A DNA stretch of 64,000 bases. It comes from Streptomyces sp. AM 4-1-1. GTDB lineage: Bacteria > Actinomycetota > Actinomycetes > Streptomycetales > Streptomycetaceae. Location of the stretch: contig NZ_CP119145.1 of assembly GCF_029167625.1 (NCBI RefSeq), positions 4,402,001 through 4,466,000 on the forward strand, written 5' to 3'. Position numbers and translations under genes: made by a program. Below, piece by piece: positions 17,782 through 26,052 of this stretch. Under the pieces are notes generated by a model. That model ran no database searches, was not told where the DNA came from, and saw only the letters and a list, made by a program, of their open reading frames with translations. How positions within the stretch are numbered: the stretch's first letter is position 1; each line of letters starts with the position of its first letter.

Positions 17782-18765
17782 TCACTTCGTCAGATCGGCC
17801 CGCAACTCGTCCAGGATCTTGTCCGCCGCCGTGTACCCGATGCCCTGAATCCACAGCTGGTCGTCGACCGGGAAGACCTTGCCGTTCTTCACGGCGGTCA
17901 TGTTCTTCCACAGCCCGCTGCCCGTGGTGGCCGTCTCCTTGGCCTTCGACGGGTCGCCGTACGTCGAGTGGAACACCACGTCCGCGTCCGCCAGGTCGAT
18001 CTTCTCCGGGCTGACGTCGTACGAGAAGCCGTCCTTCGCCTTGTCCGTGATGGCGGGGCGGCCCAGGCCGATGTCGGCGAGGATCGTGCCGATGTAGTTC
18101 TTCCTGCCGTAGATGCGGATGTCCGCGCCCTCGACGAAGCGCACCATGTTCACCTCGGTGGCCGCCGCCTTCGCCTTGCCGCCCAGGGCCTCGGTGACCC
18201 GCGCGGTGTGCGCGGCGTACGCGTCGGTGACCTTCTTCGCCTCGGCCTTCCTGCCCAACGCGTCGGCGTGGACCTGGAAGTTCTCCTTCCAGGGGTAACC
18301 GGTGTTCTCCGTCATCACGGTCGGCGCGATCTTCTTCAGTTCGGCGTACTTGTCGCCGTGCCTGACCTTGCTGGTGAGGATCAGGTCGGGCTTGAGGGCG
18401 GCGATCGACTCCAGGTTCGGCGTCATCATCTCGCCGACGTCCTTGACGCCCGTGAGCCGGTCCTCGGGCAGGTAGCCGAGGAAGCCGCCCGCCGCGTCGG
18501 TGTGCGTGGCGCCGACCGGCTTCACACCGAGGGCCAGTACGGAGTCCAGCTCGGCGGTGTCGAGGACGACGACCCGCTTCGGCGCGTCGCTCACCGTCAC
18601 ATCGCCCATCGCGGTCCTCACGGTGTGCGTCGCGGCGGTGTCCTTGCCGGAGCCCGGTCCGCTGTCCGAGTCCGACGAACCACAGGCGGAGAGCGCCAGG
18701 GCGGTCGCCACGGCGAGCGAACCCGCGACGAGGGTACGGCGGCGCTTGCGCAGGAGTGCTGTCAT
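17782..18765 (-). CDS. Siderophore ABC transporter substrate-binding lipoprotein
   Basis: A 327-aa periplasmic-type binding protein of the FecB/FepB class, anchored by a lipobox (LALSACGSS, Cys about residue 27). The fold is seen in PKRVVVLDTAELDSVLALG, DVGEMMTPNLESIAALKPDLIL and LWIQGIGYTAADKIL. It should capture ferric siderophore outside the membrane and deliver it to the two permeases encoded upstream. Its ATG overlaps the stop of the ATPase gene by 4 bp, and AAAGGCAC gives only a weak ribosome binding site, so translation is probably coupled. It is last in the operon, which is unusual but not rare. The exact siderophore cannot be told. Confidence 0.9.
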   Translation of the reverse strand: MTALLRKRRRTLVAGSLAVATALALSACGSSDSDSGPGSGKDTAATHTVRTAMGDVTVSDAPKRVVVLDTAELDSVLALGVKPVGATHTDAAGGFLGYLPEDRLTGVKDVGEMMTPNLESIAALKPDLILTSKVRHGDKYAELKKIAPTVMTENTGYPWKENFQVHADALGRKAEAKKVTDAYAAHTARVTEALGGKAKAAATEVNMVRFVEGADIRIYGRKNYIGTILADIGLGRPAITDKAKDGFSYDVSPEKIDLADADVVFHSTYGDPSKAKETATTGSGLWKNMTAVKNGKVFPVDDQLWIQGIGYTAADKILDELRADLTK

Positions 18766-19634
18766 GTCCGGGGTGCCTTTCCGGTAGGGGTGGGGGGCGC
18801 CCAGGGCGCCCCCGGGACGACGAGCGGGGAACCGGTCACCGGGTCCGGCACGACGACCGCCGACAGACCGAAGACCTCGCGTACGAGATCGGCGGTGACG
18901 ACGTCCTCCGGCGGGCCCTCGGCGATGATCCGGCCCTCCTTCATGGCGACCAGGTGGTCGGCGTACCGGGCCGCCTGGTTGAGGTCGTGGAGCACGGTCA
19001 CGACGGTCCGGCCACGGGAGCCGTCCGCCGCCGGGGAGGCCAGCTGACGCACCAGGTCCAGCACCTCCACCTGGTGGGCGACGTCGAGGTACGTGGTCGG
19101 CTCGTCGAGCAGCAGCAGATCCGTCTCCTGGGCGAGCGCCATCGCGATCCACACCCGCTGGCGCTGACCGCCCGACAGTTCGTCGACCGAACGGTCGGCG
19201 ATGGCGGTGATGTCCGTACGTTCCATGGCGTCCGTCACCGCCCGCTCGTCCTCGTCCGACCACTGCTGCCACCAGTGCTGGTGCGGCTGGCGGCCCCGCG
19301 CGACCAGGTCACAGACGCTGATCGCCTCGGGCGCGACCGGGGTCTGCGGCAGCAGCCCGATCGACTGGGCGATCTTCTTCGTGGGAATCCTCGACAGCTC
19401 GGTGCCGTCCAGGAGGACGGCCCCGCCGCGCGGCTTCAGCAGCCGGCCCAGGGCACGCAGCGTGGTGGACTTCCCGCAGGCGTTCGGCCCGACGATGACC
19501 GTCACCCGGCCGTCCGGGACGGCCAGGTCCAGCTCATGGACCACCGTGCGGTCCTCGTAGGCGAGCGTGAGCCCGCGCACCGTGAGCCGGCTCGTCACGG
19601 CGGTCTGCGACGCGGACGTACGGGTCGGGGTCAT
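18762..19634 (-). CDS. Siderophore ABC transporter ATP-binding protein
   Basis: A 290-aa ABC ATPase of the FecE/FepC class that powers ferric-siderophore import. It has Walker A GPNACGKST, Q-loop LLPQTP, signature LSGGQRQR, Walker B LLLLDEPTTYLD (the TTYLD form is typical of iron importers) and the H-loop VLHD. ATG 19634 has GGAGG 6 bases upstream. It overlaps the genes on both sides by 4 bp (ATGA). Confidence 0.93.
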   Translation of the reverse strand: MTPTRTSASQTAVTSRLTVRGLTLAYEDRTVVHELDLAVPDGRVTVIVGPNACGKSTTLRALGRLLKPRGGAVLLDGTELSRIPTKKIAQSIGLLPQTPVAPEAISVCDLVARGRQPHQHWWQQWSDEDERAVTDAMERTDITAIADRSVDELSGGQRQRVWIAMALAQETDLLLLDEPTTYLDVAHQVEVLDLVRQLASPAADGSRGRTVVTVLHDLNQAARYADHLVAMKEGRIIAEGPPEDVVTADLVREVFGLSAVVVPDPVTGSPLVVPGAPWAPPTPTGKAPRT

Positions 19635-20770
19635 GCGTTGCCTCCACTGCGGCCACCGTGACCGCGGATGATCAGCCAGATCAGATACGGGGCGCCGACC
19701 GCCGCCGTCAGCACACCCACCGGCAGCTCGGTGGGCGAGAAGAGCCTGCGGGCCAGCAGATCGGCGAGGACCACGATGAACGCGCCGAGCAGCGCCGAGC
19801 AGAACAGCGGGATCTGCGCGGTACGCGTCATCCGGCGGGCGATCTGCGGGGCGAGCAGCGCCACGAAGTCCACCGGCCCCGCCGTGCCCGTCGCCACGGA
19901 GGCCAGCACCACACCGAGGGCGACCAGCCCGAGGCGCACCCGGCCCAGCCGCACCCCGAGAGCCGTCGCCGTGTCGTCGTCCATCGACACCGTGCGCTGG
20001 GCGCGGGCCGCCCACAGCACGGCCGGTACGAGGACGAGCAGCGTCCAGCCGATGGGCGCCGCCTCGCTCCAGCCGCGGCCGTTGAGCGAACCCGTCATCC
20101 AGATCTGCGCCTGCTGGGCGACGAGGTAGTCGCCCTTCGTCAGGAACAGCGTGGTGACCGACCGCAGCGCGATGGCGAAGCCGATGCCGATCAGCACGAA
20201 CCGGGTCGCGTGCAGACCGCCGCGCCACGCGAAGACGTACACCAGGGCGGCGGCCGCGATCCCGCCGACGACCGACAGGTACGGCAGCACTGTGTACGAG
20301 GTGACGCCGAACGTCATCGCGCCCACCGTCAGCGCGCTCGCCCCCTGGCTGATGCCGATGATGTCGGGGCTGGCCAGCGGATTGCGCGCCACGGTCTGGA
20401 TCAGGGCGCCCGCGATCCCGAAGGCCGCCCCGACGAGCAGCCCGACCACCATGCGCGGCAGCCGCAGCGTCCCGACGACCAGCTCGTCCGGCGACGGCTG
20501 CCCGACGATCACCTTCACCACCTCGACCGGTGACACGAAGCTCTCGCCGACGCAGAGGTACGCGACGCAGACCGCCGCCAGCAGGACCACGAGCCCCGTC
20601 GCGGCCAGCGCCGCCCGCCGGTGCAGCAGGAACCGGCCGCGCCCGCCGACCCGTACGACGCTGTAACCGGTGGGCCGCACCGAGGGCCGCCGCACCGGGG
20701 ACCGCGCGGACTGCGGTGACCGCGCCGGGGGCTCCATCGGCGACGGCGCCGGGGCAGGAACGCCGCTCAT
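19631..20770 (-). CDS. FecCD-family siderophore permease (second)
   Basis: A 379-aa integral membrane subunit of the FecCD family. An N-terminal cytoplasmic extension of about 55 residues rich in Pro, Ser and Arg precedes the usual 9-10 helices. Family motifs are LRLPRMVVGLLVGAAFGIAG, QTVARNPLASPDIIGI, GAS, GPVDFVALLAPQIARR and PTELPVGVLTAAVGAPYLIWLI. It pairs with the preceding permease to form the channel. It overlaps the upstream and downstream genes by 4 bp each. Confidence 0.92.
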   Translation of the reverse strand: MSGVPAPAPSPMEPPARSPQSARSPVRRPSVRPTGYSVVRVGGRGRFLLHRRAALAATGLVVLLAAVCVAYLCVGESFVSPVEVVKVIVGQPSPDELVVGTLRLPRMVVGLLVGAAFGIAGALIQTVARNPLASPDIIGISQGASALTVGAMTFGVTSYTVLPYLSVVGGIAAAALVYVFAWRGGLHATRFVLIGIGFAIALRSVTTLFLTKGDYLVAQQAQIWMTGSLNGRGWSEAAPIGWTLLVLVPAVLWAARAQRTVSMDDDTATALGVRLGRVRLGLVALGVVLASVATGTAGPVDFVALLAPQIARRMTRTAQIPLFCSALLGAFIVVLADLLARRLFSPTELPVGVLTAAVGAPYLIWLIIRGHGGRSGGNA

Positions 20771-21777
20771 GCGGGCACCGCCTTCCGTCGTACGAGCGTG
20801 ACCAGGAACGGCACCCCGATCAGGGCGGTCATCACACCCGCCGGCACCTCGCTCGGCGGGAACACGATCCGGCCGACCACGTCCGACACGAGCAGCATCA
20901 CCGGCCCGATCAGGGCCGCCATCGGCAGCACCCAGCGGTGGTCGCCGCCCACGATCGCCCGCGCGATGTGCGGGACGGCGAGTCCGATGAACGCGATCGG
21001 TCCGGCCGCCGCGACCCCGGCGCCGGTCAGCACGGTCGCACCGATCCCGCCGACCACCCGGACGGTCGCCACCTTCTGCCCCAGCCCCTTCGCCATGTCC
21101 TCGCCCAGCGCCAGGGCGTCGAGCCCGCGCGCCACGGAGAGCACCAGCACCGTCCCGATCAGCAGGAACGGCCAGATCTGCCGGGCCACCTCGGCCTCCC
21201 GCCCGGCGATCGAGCCGACCTGCCAGAAACGGAACTCGTCCAGCGCCGACGCCTTGGTGGTCAGCACCGCCATGGTCACCGAAACCAGCAGCGCGTTGAT
21301 CGCGGCGCCGCCCAGCGCGAGCTTCACCGGGGTCGCACCGCCCCGTCCCCGCGCCGCGATGGCGTACACGGCGACGGACGCGACGGCGGCCCCGGCGAAC
21401 GCGAACCACACGTACCCGGTGAGGGTGTGGATTCCGGCGAACGCGATGGCCAGCACCACCCCCACCGACGCCCCCTGGCTGATGCCGAGGATGCCGGGGT
21501 CGGCGATGGGGTTACGGGTGATGCCCTGGAGCACCGTCCCGGCGAGCGCCAGCGCGGCACCGACCATCAGTCCGATGAGGGTGCGCGGCACCCGCATCTG
21601 CCGGATCACCTCGGCGGCGTCGGAGTGCCCACCGTGCAGCAGCGCGTCGAACACCGCGGACGGCGCGATGGACCGCGCCCCCACGGCGAGGCTGAGCAGG
21701 ACGGCGAACAGCAGCGCCACGACGGCCGCCGCCGTCGCGAGAGCGCGTCTGGACAGGCGTGGTGGAGCGGCTGACAT
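20767..21777 (-). CDS. FecCD-family siderophore permease (first)
   Basis: A 336-aa permease, first gene of the operon. Motifs are MRVPRTLIGLMVGAALALAG, GITRNPIADPGILGI, GPIAFIGLAVPHIAR and PSEVPAGVMTALIGVPFLVTLV. ATG 21777 is chosen by length and similarity; no good Shine-Dalgarno is visible (TTGGTTCCG precedes it). A probable iron box lies about 150 nt upstream. No siderophore synthesis genes are nearby, so the system may take up a xenosiderophore or serve a cluster elsewhere. Confidence 0.9.
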   Translation of the reverse strand: MSAAPPRLSRRALATAAAVVALLFAVLLSLAVGARSIAPSAVFDALLHGGHSDAAEVIRQMRVPRTLIGLMVGAALALAGTVLQGITRNPIADPGILGISQGASVGVVLAIAFAGIHTLTGYVWFAFAGAAVASVAVYAIAARGRGGATPVKLALGGAAINALLVSVTMAVLTTKASALDEFRFWQVGSIAGREAEVARQIWPFLLIGTVLVLSVARGLDALALGEDMAKGLGQKVATVRVVGGIGATVLTGAGVAAAGPIAFIGLAVPHIARAIVGGDHRWVLPMAALIGPVMLLVSDVVGRIVFPPSEVPAGVMTALIGVPFLVTLVRRKAVPA

Positions 21778-21927
21778 CGGAACCAATCGAGAACGAGCAC
21801 GGACGTTACGGGCGGTCGGGCGGTAAGGGGCTGGGTGGTGCGGGCGCTGGGAGGAGGGGGCCGGCCCGGAGGCGCGGTGAGACGGCGGGGCGGCGAGGCG
21901 GCGGGGCGGCGGGACGGACAAGTCAAG

Positions 21928-21946
21928 TAAGGCTTGGCTAAGTGAC
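21928..21946 (-). promoter_or_regulatory. Candidate DmdR/IdeR iron box
   Basis: taaggcttggctaagtgac matches 12 of 19 positions of the consensus ttaggttaggctaacctaa, including an unbroken ggctaa core. It is embedded in a wider dyad, caagtca (21919-21925) and tgacttg (21943-21949), in the least GC-rich stretch ahead of the siderophore operon. Confidence 0.5.
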
Positions 21947-22099
21947 TTGGCCAGTCTAAGACCGCCGCAGTGGAGCCGTTGGCCGGAGTCCCACGGCCTG
22001 ATCCGGCCCTCCGTGATACGGGACGGTCCGGGGCACCCGCCCGAGCGGTGCCGGAGCGCAGGCCCGGCGGTGCCGGAGCCCGAGCCCGGCGGTGCCGGA

Positions 22100-22283
22100 G
22101 TCCCTGGCCGAGGTGGCCCCGGAGTCCCGCCGCGACTGCGGCGAAGTCCCTGGCCGAGGTGGCCCCGGAGTCCCGCCGCGACTGCGGCGAAGTCCCTGGC
22201 CGAGGTGGCTCCGGAGTCCCGCCGCGACCGTGGCGGAGTCCCTGGCCGCAGTGGCTTCCGGAGTCCTGCCGCGAACCGTGCCG
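22100..22283. repeat. 46-bp tandem repeat, about four copies
   Basis: The unit begins gtccctggccgaggtggc and recurs at 22100, 22146, 22192 and 22238, exactly 46 bp apart. The first three copies are nearly identical and the fourth is diverged; degenerate copies continue to about 22430. It lies between the siderophore promoter region and the HAD phosphatase gene. Confidence 0.9.
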
Positions 22284-22466
22284 GGACCCCGGCCGGAGTG
22301 ACCCCCGGAGCCCCGCCGAGGCAGTGCCGAAGGCCCTGGCCGGAGTGGCCCCCGGTGCCCCGCCCCGACCGCGGAGTCCCTGGCCGGAACGGTCCCGGCG
22401 GCCCCGCCCCGACCGTGCCCGAGTGCCGCCGGGGCGGTGTCGGAGCGGTGCCGGACAATGGAGACC

Positions 22467-23090
22467 ATGGCTTCCCACCAGCTGACGGTCGGCTTCGACC
22501 TCGACATGACACTCATCGACTCGCGCCCCGGTATCAAGGCCGCCTACGAGGCGCTCTCCGCCGAGACCGGGGCCTGGATAGACGCCGATCTGGCCATCAG
22601 CAGGCTGGGCCCGCCGCTGGAGATGGAGCTGGTCAACTGGTTCCCGGAGGACCGGATCGCCGCGACCGCCGCCCACTACCGCGCGATCTATCCCCTGCAC
22701 GCGATCAAGCCGTCCCTGGCCCTGGCCGGTGCCAGGGAGTCCATGGAGGCGGTACGCCGGCTGGGCGGCCGGACGCTGGTCGTCACCGCCAAGTACGAGG
22801 CGAGCGCCAAGCTGCATCTGACCCATCTCGGCATCGAGCCGGACGAGATCATCGGCGGGCTGTGGGCGGAGGCCAAGGCGGAGGCGCTGCTGGCGCACGA
22901 CGCGGGGATCTACGTCGGTGACCACACCGGGGACGTACGGGGAGCGCGTACCGCCGGGGCCCTGTCGGTGGCCGTCACCACGGGTCCGTGCGACGCGGAC
23001 GAACTGCGGGCGGCGGGCGCGGACGTGGTCCTGCCGGACCTCATGGCGTTCCCGGACTGGCTGCGCACGCACCTGGCCGAGCGGCCGTGA
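22467..23090 (+). CDS. HAD superfamily hydrolase, phosphoglycolate phosphatase-like
   Basis: A 207-aa haloacid dehalogenase-type phosphatase. Motif I is FDLDMTLIDSR (nucleophile Asp near residue 10), followed by an all-alpha cap, a motif II region LVVTAKYE (Thr), a Lys in AEAKAEAL, and motif IV YVGDHTGDVRGAR. The LDMT form of motif I resembles the Gph/pyrophosphatase PpaX group; the substrate is unknown. ATG 22467 follows GGAG. It is monocistronic and precedes a 119-nt hairpin. Confidence 0.85.
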   Translation: MASHQLTVGFDLDMTLIDSRPGIKAAYEALSAETGAWIDADLAISRLGPPLEMELVNWFPEDRIAATAAHYRAIYPLHAIKPSLALAGARESMEAVRRLGGRTLVVTAKYEASAKLHLTHLGIEPDEIIGGLWAEAKAEALLAHDAGIYVGDHTGDVRGARTAGALSVAVTTGPCDADELRAAGADVVLPDLMAFPDWLRTHLAERP

Positions 23091-23102
23091 GCCGTGCCAG
23101 TA

Positions 23103-23221
23103 CCTGACGACCTCGCGCACGACGGCGTCGCCGCAGGTCAGCGGCTTGCGCCGGCGCGGCGCCCGAGCCGTTGACCCGCACGGACGCGGCGACGGCTCCT
23201 GTCGTGCACGAGGTCGTCAGG
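23103..23221. other. Long three-tier intergenic hairpin
   Basis: Arms 23103-23123 and 23201-23221 pair over 21 bp with one mismatch. Inside, cgtcgccgc (23126-23134) pairs with gcggcgacg (23186-23194), and ggtcagcggct (23136-23146) pairs with agccgttgacc (23166-23176) with one G-T. It lies between convergent genes. It could be a bidirectional terminator, a small structured RNA or a palindromic element. Confidence 0.75.
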
Positions 23222-23275
23222 GCGGCGTGAACCCGTCCACGCGGGTACGCGTACGGGTGGTGGCGCCCCCGGCCG

Positions 23276-23560
23276 TCAGGTCCGTCCGGCGGCCCGCTTC
23301 GGCGACCCGGCCCACACCGAGCGCACCACGCCCCCGGCGGCGATCAGGAAGCCGACCCCCATCAGCATGCAGACCGCGTACGCGGCCGAGGGGAACGGGT
23401 CGGTGCCCAGGAACAGCGGTGCCACCGTGACCAGCGTGGCGACCGCGCCGACGAAGAAGACGATCGCGCCGATCCGGACCAGCCGGTCGCCGGGGCCCGT
23501 CGCGGACCGGGCGGGTGCGGTCCGCTGCCCGGACTCGTTGACTTTGGTTTCACGACTCAC
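23276..23560 (-). CDS. Small two-helix membrane protein
   Basis: A 94-aa hypothetical protein with a polar N-terminus and two hydrophobic segments, VRIGAIVFFVGAVATLVTVA and YAVCMLMGVGFLIAAGGVV, then a basic tail. This looks like a small integral membrane protein of the kind common in actinomycetes. GTG 23560 follows GGCGGG. It is divergent from the cold-shock gene. No function is assigned. Confidence 0.65.
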   Translation of the reverse strand: MSRETKVNESGQRTAPARSATGPGDRLVRIGAIVFFVGAVATLVTVAPLFLGTDPFPSAAYAVCMLMGVGFLIAAGGVVRSVWAGSPKRAAGRT

Positions 23561-23726
23561 CCCGCCAGGGTAGTTCCCAGCGCGGGGAATCCTCCCGGCG
23601 CCGTCTTGTCACCAGCTTCTGGACCATTAGCCTTGGTGGCGGCGGGTCAAGGGACCCGCCGCACCGCTATTCGGAGCCGTTTCCCGGCTCTCCCGCGCAC
23701 CGACGAGTACGAGGACGAGGACAGAC

Positions 23727-24110
23727 GTGCCCACGGGTAAGGTCAAGTGGTTCAACTCGGAGAAGGGCTTCGGCTTTCTCTCTCGCGACGACGGCGCCGA
23801 CGTGTTCGTGCACTCATCAGTGCTTCCGGCCGGGGTCGAAGCGCTCAAGCCCGGCCAGCGCGTCGAATTCGGGGTCGTGGCGGGCCAGCGGGGGGACCAG
23901 GCACTCTCGGTCACCATTCTCGATCCGACCCCGTCCGTCGCGGCGGCCCAGCGCCGCAAACCGGACGAACTCGCCTCCATCGTCCAGGACCTGACGACCC
24001 TGCTGGAGAACATCACCCCGATGCTGGAGCGCGGACGCTACCCCGACAAGGCGGCGGGCAAGAAGATCGGCGGGCTGCTGCGCGCGGTCGCCGACCAGCT
24101 CGACGTATGA
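23727..24110 (+). CDS. Cold-shock domain protein
   Basis: A 127-aa nucleic-acid-binding protein. Residues 1-65 are a cold-shock domain with RNP1 KGFGFLS and RNP2 VFVHSS and the start TGKVKWFN. Unlike the usual 67-aa Csp, it has a C-terminal extension of about 60 residues (ELASIVQDLTTLLENITPML, KIGGLLRAVADQL) predicted helical, an actinobacterial variant. It probably acts as an RNA chaperone. GTG 23727 follows GAGGAC. A strong hairpin follows the stop. Its position upstream of the menaquinone genes resembles the order I recall in other Streptomyces. Confidence 0.9.
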   Translation: MPTGKVKWFNSEKGFGFLSRDDGADVFVHSSVLPAGVEALKPGQRVEFGVVAGQRGDQALSVTILDPTPSVAAAQRRKPDELASIVQDLTTLLENITPMLERGRYPDKAAGKKIGGLLRAVADQLDV

Positions 24111-24115
24111 CCCGC

Positions 24116-24150
24116 AGGGCGCCCTGACCGGGTCCCGGCCGGGGCGCCCT
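24116..24150 (+). terminator. Terminator of the cold-shock gene
   Basis: agggcgccc (24116-24124) pairs perfectly with gggcgccct (24142-24150), with additional ccggg/cccgg pairing inside the loop. It starts 6 nt past the stop codon. Confidence 0.8.
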
Positions 24151-24179
24151 CGCCCGCCGACCGAGCGGGTCCACCCGGA

Positions 24180-24372
24180 CCTGTCGGCCGTACGGGCCGC
24201 CTGCCCCGCCGTTCGTGCCGGGCTGCCCTGACTCGTCGATCGTGCCCGGCTGCCCAGGCCCGTCGACCGTACGGCCGACCGCCCTGCCCTGATCCGTCGA
24301 CCGTGCCGTCCTGCCCTGATCCGTCGACCGTGCCGGGCGCGCCGACCCCCCGGTGACGCCAGGGCGGGCCGG
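24180..24372. repeat. Degenerate intergenic repeats after the cold-shock gene
   Basis: A unit of roughly 30 bp built on ccctgatccgtcgaccgtgc recurs, twice almost exactly at 24280-24340 and in weaker form at 24225-24270. No gene. Confidence 0.6.
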
Positions 24373-25227
24373 TCAGCCGTACGTCAGCGCGTCCGGGCCG
24401 AGGGGCGGGACCAGCCCCTCGGCCGCCGCACGGGTCAGCAGTCCCCGGATCGCCGCGTAGCCGTTCTCGCCGAGGTCGGCCGTGAACTCGTTGACGTACA
24501 GGCCGATGTGCTGGTCCGCGACGGCCGGGTCCATCTCCTGCGCGTGCTCCAGGACGTACGGGCGGGACGCCTCCGGGTCGTCCCAGGCCATCCGTACCGA
24601 CGTGCTCACCGAATCGGCGAGCAGCCGCAGTGTCTCCCCGCCCAGCGACCGCTTGGCGATGATCGCGCCCAGCGGGATCGGCAGCCCGGTCGTCGACTCC
24701 CAGTGCTCGCCCATGTCGGCGAGGCTGTGCAGCCCGTAGTCCCGGTACGTGAACCGGGCCTCGTGGATGACGAGCCCGGCGTCCACCCGGCCGTCGCGCA
24801 CGGCGGGCATGATCTCGTCGAACGGCAGCACGACGATCTCGCCGACCCCGCCCGGGACGGCCTCCGCCGCCCACAGCCGGAACAGCAGATACGCGGTGGA
24901 GCGCTCGCTCGGCACGGCGACGGTCCTCCCCGTCAGGTCCGTCCCCGGCTCCCTGGTCAGGACGAGCGGGCCGCAGCCCCGGCCCAGCGCCCCGCCGCAC
25001 GGCAGCAGCGCGTACTCGTCGAGGACCCAGGGCAGCACGGCGTACGAGACCTTCAGGACGTCGAGTTCACCGCGCTCGGCCATGCCGTTGGTGACGTCGA
25101 TGTCCGCGAAGAGGACATCGAGTTCGGGTGCGCCGGGGACCCGTCCGTGCGCCCACGCGTCGAAGACGAAGGTGTCGTTCGGGCACGGCGAGAACGCTAT
25201 CCGCAGCGGGTGGTCAGTCGCGGTCAT
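24373..25227 (-). CDS. mqnD: 1,4-dihydroxy-6-naphthoate synthase (MqnD)
   Basis: A 284-aa enzyme of the futalosine menaquinone pathway that converts cyclic dehypoxanthinyl futalosine to 1,4-dihydroxy-6-naphthoate. It has a periplasmic-binding-protein fold. Family motifs are IAFSPCPNDTFVFDAW, DVTNGMAERGELDVLKVSY, GCGPLVLT, VPSERSTAYLLFRLW, DAGLVIHEARFTY and LGAIIAKR. It starts at ATG 25227 inside the end of mqnB (14-nt overlap), so the two are cotranscribed and probably coupled. Confidence 0.95.
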   Translation of the reverse strand: MTATDHPLRIAFSPCPNDTFVFDAWAHGRVPGAPELDVLFADIDVTNGMAERGELDVLKVSYAVLPWVLDEYALLPCGGALGRGCGPLVLTREPGTDLTGRTVAVPSERSTAYLLFRLWAAEAVPGGVGEIVVLPFDEIMPAVRDGRVDAGLVIHEARFTYRDYGLHSLADMGEHWESTTGLPIPLGAIIAKRSLGGETLRLLADSVSTSVRMAWDDPEASRPYVLEHAQEMDPAVADQHIGLYVNEFTADLGENGYAAIRGLLTRAAAEGLVPPLGPDALTYG

Positions 25228-25942
25228 CAGTGATCCAGCCTTCCAGTACGGGGGTGAGCCTCCCGAACGCGTCGGTGAGCGCGGTGAGCGCGTCGCCGAT
25301 GCGCCAGGCCGCCCGGTCGCGCGGCCCCACGGTGTTCGAGACGGCCCGGATCTCCAGCACCGGCACGCCGCCGAGCCGGGCGGCGGCCTCGGCGACGCCG
25401 AAGCCCTCCATGGCCTCGGCGACCGCCCCGGGGTGCGCGGTCAGCAGGGCGGTGGTGCGGGCGGCGCTGCCGGTGACGGTGGAGACGGTGAGCACGGGGC
25501 CGGTCGTGGCCCCGGTGGCGGCGGCCACGGCCCGGACGAGGTCCGGGGGCGGCGGGAACCGGTCGCGGCCGAAGCCGAGGCCGGTGACGGGCACGAAACC
25601 GTCGGGGGTCTCCGCGCCCAGATCGGCGGCGACGATGTCGCTCGCCACGACGAGGGTGCCGAGGGGGGCGGCGGGCGCGAAGCCGCCACCGATGCCGGCC
25701 GAGACGACCAGGCGGTACGGGGCCGACGCGGCGTCCGGCGTCCCGGGCGCCGCCGCCGACGCGAGCCCGAAGGCGGTCGCGGCGGCCGCGGCGGCCGGTC
25801 CCGCACCGGCCGCGAGGACGTCGAAGGGGCCGGCCCGGTGCAGCTCCGCGCCGGGCACGGCGCGTATCGCGCAGGCGCCCCCGAACGCGCGTGTGACCGC
25901 GTCCCGTTCGGCCGGGACAGCGGTCACGACGAGCACACGCAC
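25214..25942 (-). CDS. mqnB: Futalosine hydrolase (MqnB)
   Basis: A 242-aa nucleosidase of the MTA/SAH phosphorylase fold that removes hypoxanthine from futalosine in menaquinone synthesis. Visible features are MRVLVVTAVPAERDAV, the substrate pocket VVSAGIGGGF, SDIVAADLGAET, the catalytic-region segment AEAMEGFGVA with EME-like acidic residues, and EIRAVSNTVGPRDR. GTG 25942 has GGAGG 8 bases upstream. It is first of the mqnB-mqnD pair. Confidence 0.93.
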   Translation of the reverse strand: MRVLVVTAVPAERDAVTRAFGGACAIRAVPGAELHRAGPFDVLAAGAGPAAAAAATAFGLASAAAPGTPDAASAPYRLVVSAGIGGGFAPAAPLGTLVVASDIVAADLGAETPDGFVPVTGLGFGRDRFPPPPDLVRAVAAATGATTGPVLTVSTVTGSAARTTALLTAHPGAVAEAMEGFGVAEAAARLGGVPVLEIRAVSNTVGPRDRAAWRIGDALTALTDAFGRLTPVLEGWITDDRD

Positions 25943-26052
25943 GGATCGGTCCTCCGGGGCCGGACGACCGGCGGTCAGGACTTCGGGCGGCCGGTGGGCC
26001 GGGGTTCCGGGGAACCGGGCTTCGGGAGACCGGGGTCCGGGGGACCGGGAGG

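Larger units (their letters stand above)
21778..22466. other. Gap with iron-operon promoter and repeats
   Basis: The left part (21780-21960) is the promoter region of the siderophore operon with the iron-box candidate. The right part (21990-22460) is GC-rich repetitive DNA with the 46-bp array. Long open frames here are produced by the repeat and are not credible genes. Confidence 0.7.

Noticed and set aside
21606..23120. A long minus-strand frame across the 46-bp repeats and the HAD gene
   Set aside because: It runs antisense to a well-supported phosphatase and through repeat DNA; the period of 46 bp just shuffles frames without stops.
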